NCBI RefSeq assembly: GCF_029407905.1
Contig: NC_073630.1
Location: 42,247,001 to 42,311,000 of the forward strand
Direction: 5' to 3'
DNA from: Bubalus kerabau
Taxonomy: Eukaryota; Chordata; Mammalia; Artiodactyla; Bovidae
Length of the DNA stretch: 64,000 bases
The position numbers were made by a program, and so were the translations under genes. Numbering within the stretch: the first letter of the stretch is position 1; each line of letters opens with the position of its first letter. Positions 31,724-42,884 of this stretch are shown piece after piece. The notes under the pieces are model-generated. The model was not told where the DNA came from. It ran no database searches and saw nothing but the letters and a program-made list of their open reading frames with translations.

Positions 31724-32477
31724 ATTTGTTAGGTGCTGCTGAAGGCATCCTTATTGACCAGGCATAAACAAGATGAAGTGAAGAACCAACCTCAAAGTGA
31801 GATCCATTTGACCAGCTCTGACCACATTTTTGCTTTACCTCCCTGTGGCAGCCTGGGGAAATGCTACAGGAAACTTCTGAGAGCATATTTATACTTGAGC
31901 TAGTTTGGGTTTCCTTAACAGATTTCAGTTACTGTCTTCATTATGCACGGCTTCTCCCCAGTGTTATTCTTTTATTGGGAACCTTTATTGGCCTGACATC
32001 TCTAGCCAGCTCCCTCCTCCCACCCCAGTGACTGGAGCCACTTTTTTAAACTCCTGGCTTAAGAGTGCAAGTCTGTTTTTACTCAGATGATTGTGTCAGT
32101 AATTGTAACAAGACACTAACCTGTGAAACTTATGTTCTTCAGACACTGCTGTGGTCACATAGTATCAGCAACTCAGCTTCCTAAGAAATACAGTCCTCAT
32201 TTGGAAGTGCTCATTCTTCTTAGCAAATCATGATCTGGGCTGCAGCTCTCCTTTCTCTTGGTCCCTATAGCCAGGTTCCAGGACTATTCCTCTTGCCAAC
32301 CCAGCCTTAAAATTCTATGCCTTGCAACAGAAGTGGAGCTTGGCTGGGGTATGACATTTGTTATGGTCAAAGATGACTCATGTATACCACTAACTATCAT
32401 ACAAGGCACCATATGATGAAAGAGCTATAATTAAAGTCTTAAAAAATTCAGTTGCTATAAAATATAGACAGATCTAA

Positions 32478-33521
32478 ACTGAAGGAACTAAAGAGCCTCT
32501 TGAAGAAGGTGAAAGAAGAGAGTGAAAAAGCCAGCTTAAAACTCAGCATTCAAAAAACTAAGATCATGGTATCCAGTGCCATCACTTCATGGCAAATAAA
32601 AGGGGAAAGAGTGGAACCAGTGACAGATTTTATTTTCTTAGTTTCACAATCATTGCTGATGGTGACTGCAGCCATGAAATTAAAACATGTTTGCTCCTTG
32701 GAAGAAAAGCTATGACAAACCTAGCTGCTACTGCTGCTAAGTCGCTTCAGTCATGTCCGACTCTGTGTGACCCCAGAGATGGCAGCCCACCAGGCTCCCC
32801 CATCCCTGGGATTCTCCAGGCAAGAACACTGGAGTGGGTTGCCATTTTCTTCTCCAATGCATGAAAGTGAAAAGTGAAAGTGAATTTGCTCACTCGTGTC
32901 TGACTCTTAGCGACCCCATGGACTGCAGCCTACCAGGCTCCTCTGTCCATGGGATTTTCCAGGCAAGAGTACTGGAGTGGGTTGCCATTGCCTTCTCCAA
33001 TGACAAACCTAGACAGCATATTTAAAAGCAGAGACATCACTTTGCCAACAAAGGCTATCTAGTCAAAGCTATGATTTTTCCTACAGGAGTAGTCATGTAT
33101 AGATGTGAGAGTTGGACTATAAAGAAGGCTGAGCGCCAAATAATTGATGACTTTGAATTGTGGTGCTGGAGAAGACTCTTAAGAGCCCTTTGGACAGCAG
33201 AGAGATCAAACCAATCCTAAAGGAAATCTATCCTGAGTATTCATTGGAAGGACTGAAGCTGAAGCTCCAATACTTTGGCCACCTGATGTGAAGAGCTGGC
33301 TCACTATAAAAGACCCTGATGCTGGGAAGATTGAAGGCAAAAGGAGAAGAGGATGGCAGAGAATGAGATGGTTAGATAGCATCATGACTCAATGGACATG
33401 AATTTGAGCGAACCCCGGGAAATAATGAAGGACAGGGAAGCCTGGTGTGCTGAAGTCCAAGGGGTTTCAAAGACTTGGACTTAAGTATTATTCAGACTTA
33501 GTGACTGAACAACAACAGCAT
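32478..33521 (+). mobile_element. BovB LINE 3' third, split by BOV-A2
   Basis: Starts in LKSLLKKVKEESEKASLKLS (after the YADD region) and ends at the tail TTAGTGACTGAACAACAAC. The coding remnant is broken by stops. An imperfect flanking repeat ATAGACAGATCTAAA / ATAGATAAAATCTAAA may be its target duplication. A BOV-A2 sits at 32725-32999. Confidence 0.9.
32725..32999 (-). mobile_element. BOV-A2 SINE inserted in BovB, exact target-site duplication
   Basis: Minus-strand dimer: at its low end CTGCTACTGCTGCTAAGTCG (reverse AGC tail) and at its high end the GAGAAGGCAATGG start. The 13-bp repeat ATGACAAACCTAG flanks it at 32712-32724 and 33000-33012. Removing one copy rejoins the BovB text, so the order of events is certain. 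Confidence 0.97.
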
Positions 33522-34159
33522 AGATAAAATCTAAATCTCACTATAGGAAGATGAAGAAAAGCTGAGAGAAAATAGTAGAATGCATGGACACATCGTATCT
33601 TGTCTTTAACAAACTTCTGAGAACCCACAATAGTTAATGCTCTTCCTCTTCCTCTGTTCTAACCCTGCCTCCTAAAGGTTTGTGCTGGCTACTTTCAAGA
33701 CTAGGAGTTTTTGCTTGGTGAATTTGAAAAATGGAGACACAAATAGCTGGTATATTGAATTGCCTCAAGGACATAATGAAGTTCTCTTGGCAGATGAATC
33801 AAATGATAGTTCTTAAGCAAAAATCAGGAAAATAACCTAATGTTTATGCAGTACTGCCAAGAGTCACATCTTTTAGGATTTCAAAGGAGAAACTAACTGC
33901 CTGGAAACCTTGATAAATGTATGTTGACATCCTAGAAAAGAGTGGCCATTCAATTACTTCCATACTCTATCAGCTGAGCCAGGAGATGAAAAGCATATGG
34001 CTAGAAAATGCCCCCAAGTTCACGAGGCCTTTGACTGTTTCTAAAATATTTGATATTAATATCCTTTTTTGACTTGGTCTCAAGGTATTTCCTTTCAACC
34101 AAGAAATCTGAGGGGGAAGGATTAGCCCATGTTAGGAGTCAATTCAGATGAAACACACA

Positions 34160-34700
34160 CATTTATTTATTTCTACCTTCATTCATTCATTCAGTTCATC
34201 ACAAACTTTGTGGGCACTGGCTTTACTATAGACTATATTATGCTCTAAGCCTTCCAAAACAAATGAGAAGAAATATTCCTTTAAGAAATTCCTAGTATAT
34301 TGAGGTGTGGGGGAAGGGATTAGGACCCTACAAATACTGGTTTAACTCATTGTGGTTGGAAAGATACTGTGGAAGCAATTTGGTTGAGCTAAACACTCCA
34401 GGGAAGAAGATGCCAAGAAATTGACATGGACCGAGGCATAAAGAAAGAGTATGTCTTTGCTACATAAAGAAAGTGGGAAAGAGTTACAGAAGAAAGTGGT
34501 GTGGAGGCATGGAACAGGGTGTAGCACTTTGGTTATATTGGCTCAGGAGTCACTGTAGGGCAGGAGAGGATACAAGGCAGAAAAGAGGATATGGCCACCT
34601 CAGAAAGGGCCATTCAATTTTATATTCTAATTGAGTCACTGAAAATTCATTTTAGTGAATGATTCTTTAGAAAATTTACTTGGCAGTAGAAGAGAAGATG
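34160..34700 (+). repeat. Old mammalian repeat, family not assigned (copy 3)
   Basis: TATTATGCTCTAAGCCTTCCAAAACAAATGAG, TTCCTAGTATATTGAGGTG, CACTCCAGGGAAGAAGATGCC and later GGAGGCATGGAACAGG keep the order seen at 19200 and 58770. It is the longest single copy here. Not coding. Confidence 0.5.
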
Positions 34701-34904
34701 AGGAGGAGGAAGAAGGGAAGACCTTGTACTCATAATAACTAGAGTGAGTATATGGTTTTGTATGTGTATCTTCTTCAGGTGAAATGATGCCTTTCTTTTT
34801 TTCTGAAGAACTATCTCTCTGTTGTTTTTCTTGGACCTGGTTTAGATTGGGATGACTTCACCCCCTGGATCCGGAGGAGAGCCTGAGACCCAGTCCTGTT
34901 GAAT

Positions 34905-35120
34905 ATTACACAGCCAGTGACTCTTAACAGACTGTGTGAACTGTAGTGAATCATTTAATTACTGAGTCTCAGCATCTTCATCAAGAAAGGGGAAGCTATG
35001 CTTCCATTCCATTTAATTTGTTTTGAAAGTAAAAGGTGATAATTAAAATAAGAACAGCAGAGGAACTAGTACGTAGTAGGTCTGCCATAGTTATTAGTTT
35101 AATTTAATTCCCTTATATTC
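34905..35120 (+). mobile_element. MIR SINE, diverged
   Basis: ACACAGCCAGTGACTC, TGTGTGAACTGTAGTGAATC, TTAATTACTGAGTCTCAGC and GTACGTAGTAGGTCTGCCATAG fit MIR blocks in order (TGTGTGACCTTGGG, TTAACCTCTCTG, GGCACATAGTAAG). Strongly diverged. Confidence 0.55.
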
Positions 35121-35317
35121 ACCATGAGGAGTGAATGAGATGATGGATATGGAATGCTTTTATGCAGGGATATGCAATTGTAGTTTTTTTTCTGGATAGG
35201 ATTATAATGTCAAGAGAGGGAAAGTGAGTAAGAGGGAATTGCAGAGATTATCTGGGTCGACCTCAATCTTTTGATTAGTGTATTCATTTATACCTTGATC
35301 CAGTGCAAAGATGAAGC

Positions 35318-35440
35318 CACATTGTATAGATGAAGAAACTGGGGCCCTGAGGAAAGATGATCACTAGTCAACACAGTCTGTTAGTCACTGAATGATATTA
35401 CTGCCTTCTCTGAGCCCTGGCCACTGCACTTCCTCCTATA
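35318..35440 (-). mobile_element. MIR fragment, minus strand
   Basis: TTGTATAGATGAAGAAACTGGGGCCCTGAGG is the reverse MIR text ATTTTACAGATGAGGAAACTGAGGC. AGTCAACACAGTCTGTTAGTCAC follows the usual order. Confidence 0.7.
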
Positions 35441-37396
35441 CTTTCTTCTTTTAGATAAAATTGCCATGGTAAATTATTTACAGAAAATAATTGAAGACTA
35501 CCCTTAGAAAACAAAAGCAAAGTTAGGATTTACTTTTATTGTTTTCTAATGGAGAACATTTGGCATGTGTGTGCTTGACTGTAATGAAGGAATACTGAAG
35601 GAGATGAAAGTGTGGGGATTTGAGATTTTTGTGAAGAGTGTAAATCTTCCTTCTCTTATATGCTGGAGGGAAGCAGGCAGACAGCCTTTCCCTGATATAG
35701 AGAGAATGTCCCTTTCTTTATATCATTCACTGCTATCTCTTCATTGCATTCAAAAGGAACAATTTGATCATAGGAAGTAATAAATGGCCCAGGGCTTCAA
35801 GATATCTTTTCTATATTGAGGCTAGTAAATCCTCTAAATATTCCAAGTCACCTAGACTTTCTGAGAAATCTTCTCGAGAGCAGTGTCCTAAGGATTACAC
35901 AGAAAAGAGTTTTCTGTTTAATAGGAGCCTGTATAATGTCCATGTAATTAAAAAAAATCATACCTATCCTTGAAATGTAATGGAAACGTAGCCTCTAATG
36001 TGGTCTACCACACTCCTGACAATTTCACAATAAAAATGTGTATGCAGTTCTTCCAAGAGTCATTTTTGTGTCCACTATTCATTCATTTTAAATATCTTTT
36101 ATAGTCCCTTGGTAAGTAATGAATGTTCTTCTTTGTGTTTCCACCCAGCTGTTTTGTCTAATCAGCTTTCTCAGACAAGTGGACAGAAAACATTTGTTGA
36201 ATATCCTATGATAAAAGCTGTCAGGAGTGGATGAGAATGCCTTTCTTGCTTACTTTATGCAGCCATGGAAGAAATTAGATATGCGTGTCATACTGAGGGC
36301 ATCTCATTTTGAGACTTAGCTGGTGTTTTTGAAACAATACTAATTTTCCAATTAGACTCTACATAGACCATGGAGCTCCTTATGAATGAAAATCAAGCAT
36401 GGACTGCATTTAGACAAATTCCATGAAGCACGATTAATAATACACAGGGTGAAGGAAACTGATGCCGGCTGTAGTCTCTTATAGATTGTTAGAGCCAAAA
36501 CATAAGATCTTTTATCCAAATTCCTCACTTTATAAAAAGAGATGAGACCCAGAGAAGGAGTTGTTTTTCCTAATATTGGCTCCAAACACAGTGCTCATGT
36601 CCATCCCCAAGTAGATCTGTGTTTGGATTTTTGTATACTGGATTTAATATATTTTATATCTTGGAGTTGATACCAGTGTTCCATTTGACATCAGTATTAT
36701 TTGATTTATAGTAATGGCACAATGTTTATTCGATGTTTTGGTTTCACATTTGCAGTGGGGTTGTTTATTAGTTTGTCATTTTCATTTCAAATTGTTTTAT
36801 TTCAGCGAGTTCTTTCCTACTTTACAAAATGGACACATCACAAAATTGGTGAACTGGAAATAGGATGCAAAAGTTTACTTTTATACTCTTTATTTTTTCT
36901 GGTTGTCCTAGAGACCGGCATATCGTATTACAATTGTATCATTTTTCTTTTCCCAGAACATGTCAAAATGGTCATGCTTTGACTGTGTCTCTAAATAATT
37001 CTAGGGCTAAAAGGTCACTTAGGAATTATCTAAGCCTCCACCCACAGCATTTTACAGTGAAGAAATTTAGACTCAGATAATTCAAATCAGGAGTCACAAA
37101 TTCAAATATTTACATGATACAGGCTGGGATCCTGGCGTAAGACAACAGGACTAAACAAAATACTCAAATTTCAACCAAATTTAGCTAATTTCACATTCCA
37201 TCTCAAAAAATTGAGTAGTCCAAGCGTTAGACTGCCATTGTACCAGCATGCCCAAAAGGCTTCTCAGTTTTGACCCTGATTTACATCCAATGTCTTATAC
37301 ATGAGCCATTACTTGAAAGCCAGGATTAGGACCCTGCTCATCTGAATCTTAGTGCCAGGATTTTTACATTGCATTGTATGGCTTTTCCCATCTTCC

Positions 37397-37750
37397 AGGG
37401 TGTGGAGAAGATCCTTGAGAGTCCCTTGGACTGAAAGAAGATCCAACCAAGGCATTCTATAAGGAGATCAGTCCTGGGTGTTCTTTGGAAGGAGTGATGC
37501 TGAAGCTGAAACTCCAATACTTTGGCTACCTCATGCAAAGAGTTGACTCATTGGAAAAGACTCTGATGCTGGGATGGATTGGGGGCAGGAGGAGAAGGGG
37601 ATGACAGAGGATGAGATGGCTGGATGGCATCATTGACTCAATGGACATGAGTTTGGGTGAACTCCGGGAGTTGGTAATGGACAGGGATGCCTGGCGTGCT
37701 GCAATTCATGAGGTCACAAAGAGTCGGACACGACTCAGTGACTGAACTAA
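37397..37750 (+). mobile_element. BovB LINE 3' end, 5'-truncated
   Basis: Begins at GGTGTGGAGAAGATCCTTGAG and ends at ACTCAGTGACTGAACTAA. It carries the LMQRVDSLEKTLMLG-coding block. Good length for the shortest 3' class seen here. Confidence 0.92.
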
Positions 37751-37925
37751 AGGGTTCAATCCCTGGGTTGGGAAGATCCCCTGGAGGAGGATGTGGCAAC
37801 CCAATCCAGTATTCTTGCCAGGAAAATCCCATGGACAGGGGAGCCTGGAGGGCTATAGTCCATAGGTCACAAAGAGTCCATAGGATCGCAAAGATTCATA
37901 TATGACTGAAGCAATTGAGCACGAA
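37751..37925 (+). mobile_element. Bov-tA SINE, 5'-truncated, with internal duplication
   Basis: Starts mid-head at GGTTCAATCCCTGGG. Near the 3' end, GTCCATAGGTCACAAAGAG is followed by GTCCATAGGATCGCAAAGA, a local duplication of about 19 bp. It abuts the BovB 3' end directly, so it may have used that A-rich tail as its target. Confidence 0.88.
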
Positions 37926-39222
37926 TCACTATTTTGAGTATCTTGAGCCTAAAATTTAAATACGACCTGGTCTCTGTCTTTGAGGGTCTCAATTCCAGAA
38001 AGGGATGCAGTAATATACACAAGCAGTTATAGCATACAGTGTGATGATGCTCGGAGAGACCCACTTACAGGAAGCAACCGGGAGCACAGAGAAGCAACAC
38101 CTGGCACAGATTTGGGAAGCTGTGACCACTTTTCAGGGAAACTACAGTTACACAAGTTGTGAAAGACAGATCAATGCAGTATTTTCTAAATACAGTAAGA
38201 TTCATAAAAGCATTAGGAGTACCAGAGAGTGGATGCACGGAACCCAGAGTTGAGAAGCAATGCAAATAAGAAACAGAATGAGTGAACACATCTTTGGTGA
38301 CCTGGCTGAAATTCCATCTTGCTGGAGCATAGACAGAGACACATGAAGTGATGAGAGATCAGTCTGCAAAAATTAGCAGGGGGCCTTGTTTGCTGTACCT
38401 CTTCTCTTTCCAGAACATTTGGTTACATCTCTGAGCATGTAAGTCAGGCTGTGCCACGTTTCTAATCAGAAGAACCCTGCTGTTCTTGGTACCTGAATGC
38501 AAATAGAGCTGCCAATGGGCCTCACTTTGACCTTTGGGTTTTGAAGAAGGGAGTCAAGTTCTTGAAGACTGTCATGGGAGTCATCGACTTTGACTTCCAG
38601 AGAGCCAAGATTGAAATTAGAGAGGCCTGGACATTTGGTACTGAGTTTGGCAAAGCAGAAATCCCCTCTGTCAATAGGGAATAGCTCTCCTGAAGGTGTT
38701 AGCCCTCTGTTGCTTGCCAAGATTCTTTAAGCAGCAGACACTGTAAGGTGAAATAGCCCATCAGGTTATTCTGGTAACTCAATATTAGGTACAGACCTGG
38801 TAATCCATTTCTAGGCTTGTTTTATTGAGACAAGCTTGTTTATGAGAGGGATACACTTTCTAATATTTCTGTGGCTTGATTTAAAGCTCATGTTTGTTAA
38901 TCTCTCAACCAGACTCAATCAGACACAATAATCTGGCTGATTAAATACAAGGCCAAGCACCATATATTACTTTAAATTGAGTCTCTCTGAGTTCCCAAGA
39001 ATTCCAACATAGCTGCAGAAACCAGCTTTGGCAATTTCATAGTGCCTAATAAAGGGAAACCTTATTGGGTTAGGATATTTAATACATATTTGTTGATGCA
39101 CTTCTGCAAATAAGTACCCTTATCTACCATAGAAGATGAGTGACACAGGACATTTCCATTGGATAAATTGTTTACTTCAGGGGATATTTCCACCACAGAT
39201 CAGGAGAGCCTCCCTCCTCTTG
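37926..39222. other. Single-copy DNA with one unusual open frame
   Basis: No recognised repeat. The open frame at 38466-38720 (minus) is described separately. Other frames are short and unsupported. Confidence 0.45.
38466..38720 (-). other. 84-codon open frame of unknown nature
   Basis: Begins MASNRGLTPSGELF and contains a protein-like acidic stretch SLEVKVDDSHDSLQELDSLL. It lies outside any repeat that I recognise. There is no Kozak, splice or poly-A context that I can defend, and no family is recognised. Chance remains the leading explanation, but the composition is unlike the surrounding junk frames. Confidence 0.2.
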
Positions 39223-39402
39223 TGAGTGTGTGTTAGTTGCTCAGTGGTGTCCGACTCTTTGCCATTCCATGGTCTGTGGCCCACCAGCCTCTGCTGTCCA
39301 TGGAACTTTCCAGGCAAGAATACTGGAGTGGGCTGCCATTCCCTTCTCCAGAGGATCTTCCCAACCCAGGGATTGAACCTGGGTTTCCTGCACTGCATCC
39401 TA
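39223..39402 (-). mobile_element. Bov-tA SINE, head-truncated, minus strand
   Basis: The tail is at 39223 (GTGTGTGTTAGTTGCTCAG), the full Bov-A body follows, then the tRNA part as far as GTGCAGGAAACCCAGG (minus). The first about 35 bases of the head are absent. Confidence 0.88.
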
Positions 39403-39642
39403 CCTCCCTCCTTGTCAGGCCATAAATTAGTTAGTGCTTCCTTATAAAATGCAGTGAATAAAAGTTTTAATTAAGTCAGATGGTAGATAAAAGTTTTTTT
39501 TAAAAAAACAAATTTTATTTGTCCTCTGTTTAAGAAAACTGAAAGTAAAAATGAAATTTTTATCCATACCAGTTTCTCATTTTCTGCTGAGATCGCGTTT
39601 CAGAATTGCTTAAATGATATTGTGGGGTGAGTCATATCCCAC

Positions 39643-39672
39643 AAAAAGTCGGACATGACTGAGCGACTCAAT
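39643..39672 (+). mobile_element. Ultra-short SINE/BovB tail piece in MLT1
   Basis: AGTCGGACATGACTGAGCGA and the next few bases are the extreme 3' tail shared by Bov-tA, Bov-A and BovB. It is bounded by CCACAAAA / CCAAAA, which resembles a small target duplication within the MLT1 text. It looks like an extremely 5'-truncated retroposition. Confidence 0.7.
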
Positions 39673-39741
39673 AGCCAAAAGACATGTTGAGGTCTTAACC
39701 CCCAGATACTCACAGTGTGACTTTATTGGAAAATAGGGCTT

Positions 39742-39746
<5 letters not shown>

Positions 39747-39775
<29 letters not shown>

Positions 39776-39889
39776 GTCGCTCAGTTGTGTCCGACTCTGC
39801 GACCCTATGGATTGCAGCCCACCAGGCTACTAGGTCCATGGGATTTTCCAGGCATGAATACTGGAGTGGGTTGCTGTTTCCTTCTCCAA
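39747..39889 (-). mobile_element. Bov-A SINE with CA-repeat tail, target-site duplication
   Basis: The repeat GGGCTTCCACA at 39736-39746 and 39890-39900 flanks this insertion exactly. Between them is a (CA)n run (to about 39771) followed by a minus-strand Bov-A body. On the element's own strand the tail is therefore (TG)n at the 3' end. It is younger than its MLT1 host. Confidence 0.94.
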
Positions 39890-40245
39890 GGGCTTCCACA
39901 GTTGTGGTTAATTAAGATGAGGTCACTCTAGAGTAGGGTGGGCCCTAATCCAAGATGCCTGTTGTACTTATAGGAGGAGAAGGAGAGAAACATAGGAAGA
40001 AAATCATGTAAAGGCAGAGGCAGAGATTGAAATGGTGCATTTACAAGCCAAGGATGCCAAGCATTGCCAGCCTTCACCAGAAACCAGGAAAGAAGTATGA
40101 AATAGTGTCACTCAGAACCCTCAGATGGAATCAGCCTTCCTGGCACCTTGATTTGGAGCTTATATCCTCTAGATTTGTCAGATGGTGTATTTGTGTTGTT
40201 TTAAGGCACATAGTTTATGGTACTTGGTCATGGCACTCTAAGAAA

Positions 40246-41897
40246 TAAAGATAAATGGTCTAGGTGGAACTGAAGACTCCTTTCCTCCATAATCCCCCAC
40301 TTGGGAAGGTGATCTTGAGCTACAAGAATATGTCTGTTTGACATGAACTACTTCTTCCCTTTTTTATAAGATGTAGGGTGAATATCTAATTAAAATTTCC
40401 TCTTACACATTTGGGGCACTGAAAGATGGATTGGGGCACTTCTATTCTTATACAGAAATGTTACAAAAAAGAAAGCGCTCAAAAATTCTCATGATGTCAT
40501 ATAAGGTATAATGGCTATAGCATATCTTTTATTGATTATAATTTATGTGAATTAGCTTCTGAGTCTACTGATATTATAGATATTTTCAATCATGCTGTCC
40601 TCATGACAACATATGAAGACAATGTGTTCATAGGTGAAGGAATAGCAATCCCATGACAAGTGGCCAGGGCCTCAGCCTCCCAGGTGGGTTTGTCTTAGGG
40701 TCTGTAACACATTCTCAATCTTCCTACCAATTGAGAGCAGATGGGCCCTAAATTTTAGGAGGCTTAGAGAAACCCTTGTATTTGACCATTTTCCAAGGTA
40801 AAACTGGAGACAGTGATCTGTGTCATTTTGGCTTGGTGATAACACTGGACTAGTGAAATAATGGCAGTCAACAGACTGTCATAAAGTTCAAGGGTACCCA
40901 TCTTTGGCACTAATACCCCAGCAACTCAGACTCCATCAATCACACATTTTAATTTGGGTTCTAATTTGTGGTCAATTTTGCCTTGTTATTGACTTCATCT
41001 AATTTCCAACTATACAGCCCCTCTATGGTGGACTTGTTATATTTTGCTCGATAAAAATTTCCATTGCAAGTTAATTTAGATAATGACAGTCTAAAAACTG
41101 AGATAGACCTTAATTTATTACCCAGTCTGATAATATTTGTTTGTAATGAAACACAACCATGCATTCTTCCTTAAGAACAGTGTTGTCTTTCAGCCAGTAG
41201 GGTGGATTTAATAATTAAGTTCTCCAAAGCTGTGGAGAACAGAGCCCTCACATAGTATTTATGATAGCATTGCTTGGTTCAGCTAAATTGTGGCACCAAT
41301 CCACTGGCCTAATGTTGAAGTGGCCCAGACTTTCCATACTGTCAGAGAAATTTTCTGATGTAGCAGCCACTTGTCCTTAGAGCAAAATCAGTTGCTATTA
41401 AAAAAAAAAAAACAACAAAAAAACAAAAAAACACAACTCACATGAACTGTATAAAGCAAGTGAAACACACTAAATCAAGCTTATTCAAATATGTTGGGTG
41501 AGAAGATCACAGGTTTGTTTCTTGCTTGGTTTTTGATAGGTGAATAGTTTATCCACAAACCAAGGGAAGTATGAGCAAAATGAGATTTCTTTTGGTACCT
41601 TAAACTGCAGACAAGCTGACCATGCAATCATGTCACAACAGTATGAAATTATCTGCACTGTTGATAATAAGTAGTGATTTTTATGAGTTTGGAGAGTATT
41701 TGAGAACCATCTCCAAGAGTGTTAAATGCTATTATATGTGTGTATATGTATATATATATAATGTGTTTATATATATAAATATATTTATCAATATATATTA
41801 ATTTATTATATATATAATTATATATAATTTATTGTATATAATTTATTAATATATATATGTTGAAGTAAATTAAAAAGTTACAATCTAAAGCAAACAA
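40246..41897. other. Single-copy DNA with A-rich and TA-rich tracts
   Basis: An A-rich run with C interruptions is at 41400-41432 and a TA-rich tract is at 41735-41865. No gene or family is recognised in the rest. Confidence 0.5.
41735..41865. repeat. TA-rich microsatellite tract
   Basis: Mixed (TA)n, TATATAAT and TGTG units over about 130 bp. Such tracts can form cruciforms and break easily. Confidence 0.88.
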
Positions 41898-41992
41898 AAA
41901 GATACACACATCCCAATGTCTATACCAGCATTATTAACAATTGCCAAGATATGGAAGCAACCTTGTCATCAACAGATGAATAGATAAAGATG
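41898..41992 (+). mobile_element. Short L1 ORF2 fragment
   Basis: AAAGATACACACATCCCAATG, ACCAGCATTATTAACAATTGCC and AACCTTGTCATCAACAGATG match the L1 ORF2 C-terminal region. Under 100 bp remains. Confidence 0.75.
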
Positions 41993-42013
41993 TTATATAT
42001 GTGTGCGTATAAT

Positions 42014-42233
42014 TAGGCTTCCCAGGTGGTGCTGGTGGTAAAGAACTCTACTGCTGATGCAGGAGATGTAAGAGATGCAGGTTCGATCCCTGGGTTGGGA
42101 AGGTCCCCTGGAGAAGGGCGTGGCAACCACTCTAGTATTCTTGCCTGGAGATTCCCATGGACAGAGGAACCCAACAGGCTACAGTCCATATGGTCTTGAA
42201 GAGTTGGACACTACTGAAGCTAGTTAGCATGCA
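42014..42233 (+). mobile_element. Bov-tA SINE, plus strand
   Basis: Full-length: head GGCTTCCCAGGTGGTGCTGG, B-box GGTTCGATCCC, body and a diverged tail GTTGGACACTACTGAAGC. Small duplications in the head (GATGCAGGAGATGTAAGAGA) mark the variant. Confidence 0.92.
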
Positions 42234-42240
42234 CAATATA

Positions 42241-42315
42241 AAACAGCTTCCAAAACTATGAGAAATAAATGTCTGTGGTTTAAGCCTTCCAGTCTGTGGC
42301 ATTTTTGTTACATAG
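42241..42315 (+). mobile_element. MLT1 LTR 3' end
   Basis: CAAAACTATGAGAAATAAATG, TGTGGTTTAAGCC and CCAGTCTGTGGCATTTTTG match the MLT1 3' end (AACTGTGAGAAAATAAATTTC). Only the last part of the LTR remains. Confidence 0.75.
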
Positions 42316-42326
42316 TCAACCTAGGT

Positions 42327-42597
42327 AGGCAATGGCAACCCACTCCAGTACTCTTGCCTGGAAAATCCCATGGACGGAGGGGCCTGGTAGGCTGCAGTCC
42401 ATGGGGTTGCTAGGAGTCGGACACGACTGAGCGACTTCACTTTCACTTTTCACTTTTATGCATTGGAGAAGGAAATGGCAACCCACTCCAGTGTTCTTGC
42501 CTGGAGAATCCCAGGGACGGAGAGCCTGGTGGGCTGCCGTCTATGGGGTTGCACAGAGTCGGATACGACTGAAGCGACTTAGCAGCAGCAGCAGCAG
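42327..42597 (+). mobile_element. BOV-A2 SINE with (AGC)n tail
   Basis: Both bodies are present with the linker CACTTTCACTTTTCACTTTT and tail AGCAGCAGCAGCAG. Left-body signature CATGGACGGAGGGGCC; right-body signature CCCAGGGACGGAGAGCC. Confidence 0.95.
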
Positions 42598-42791
42598 GTG
42601 ACTGAGACAAAGGCATATTTTTCAAAGAATGAAGGCTACAGTCGCTGGTGTTATTGATTCTGATTAATATTCTCTCTCCTGATGAGGGTTTTTGTTATTA
42701 CATCTTGCTTGCTACATTGAGGTTAGGGAAAGAGTACACTGAGTAGTTATGTTGATGCCTTCAAGTGTCATACAATAGGAAATTTGATCAT

Positions 42792-42884
42792 CAGAAAGTA
42801 TTAGTTTGAATCTGACTCTGCTGTTTTCTAGTATGTGTCCTTGGGACAGTTAACCTCTCTGTGTTTGTTTTTCTTTATCTGCAG
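42792..42884 (+). mobile_element. MIR SINE piece forming a splice acceptor-like end
   Basis: TTTGAATCTGACTCTGCTG, TGTGTCCTTGGGACAG and TTAACCTCTCTGTG are MIR. The following CCTCATCTGTAAAATGG of the family is mutated here to TTCTTTATCTGCAG, a strong pyrimidine tract plus AG. Confidence 0.75.

Larger units (their letters stand above)
28524..32477. other. Quiet 4-kb single-copy stretch
   Basis: No ruminant SINE, BovB or L1 is seen in nearly 4 kb, the longest such gap here. It holds a GT/GA microsatellite, an 18-bp palindrome like joined mariner ends, a MIR, and a 29-bp tandem repeat. The 70- to 80-codon open frames (30431-31263) show no recognisable family. Confidence 0.5.
33522..37396. other. 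Single-copy 3.9-kb stretch with MIR and older repeats
   Basis: No ruminant-specific insert is seen. Older pieces are listed separately (34160, 34905, 35318). Further weak text like MIR or a related repeat lies at about 36475-36580 (CCTCACTTTATAAAAAGAG) and 37000-37090 (GCATTTTACAGTGAAGAAAT). Short open frames have no support. Confidence 0.5.
39620..40245 (+). mobile_element. MLT1 LTR (ERVL-MaLR) with two SINE insertions
   Basis: A nearly complete LTR: TTAACCCCCAGATACTCACAG, GTGACTTTATTGGAAAATAGGG, TAAGATGAGGTCACTCTAGAG, TGGGCCCTAATCCAAGATG, GCAGAGATTGAAATGGTGC, CACCAGAAACCAGG and GTTGTTTTAAGGCACATAG. It is a solo LTR with no viral genes. A 30-bp SINE tail piece (39643-39672) and a Bov-A copy with CA tail (39747-39889) interrupt it. 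Confidence 0.88.

Noticed and set aside
39620..40245. Functional endogenous retrovirus
   Set aside because: Only a solo, diverged MLT1 LTR is present, with no internal gag, pol or env region.
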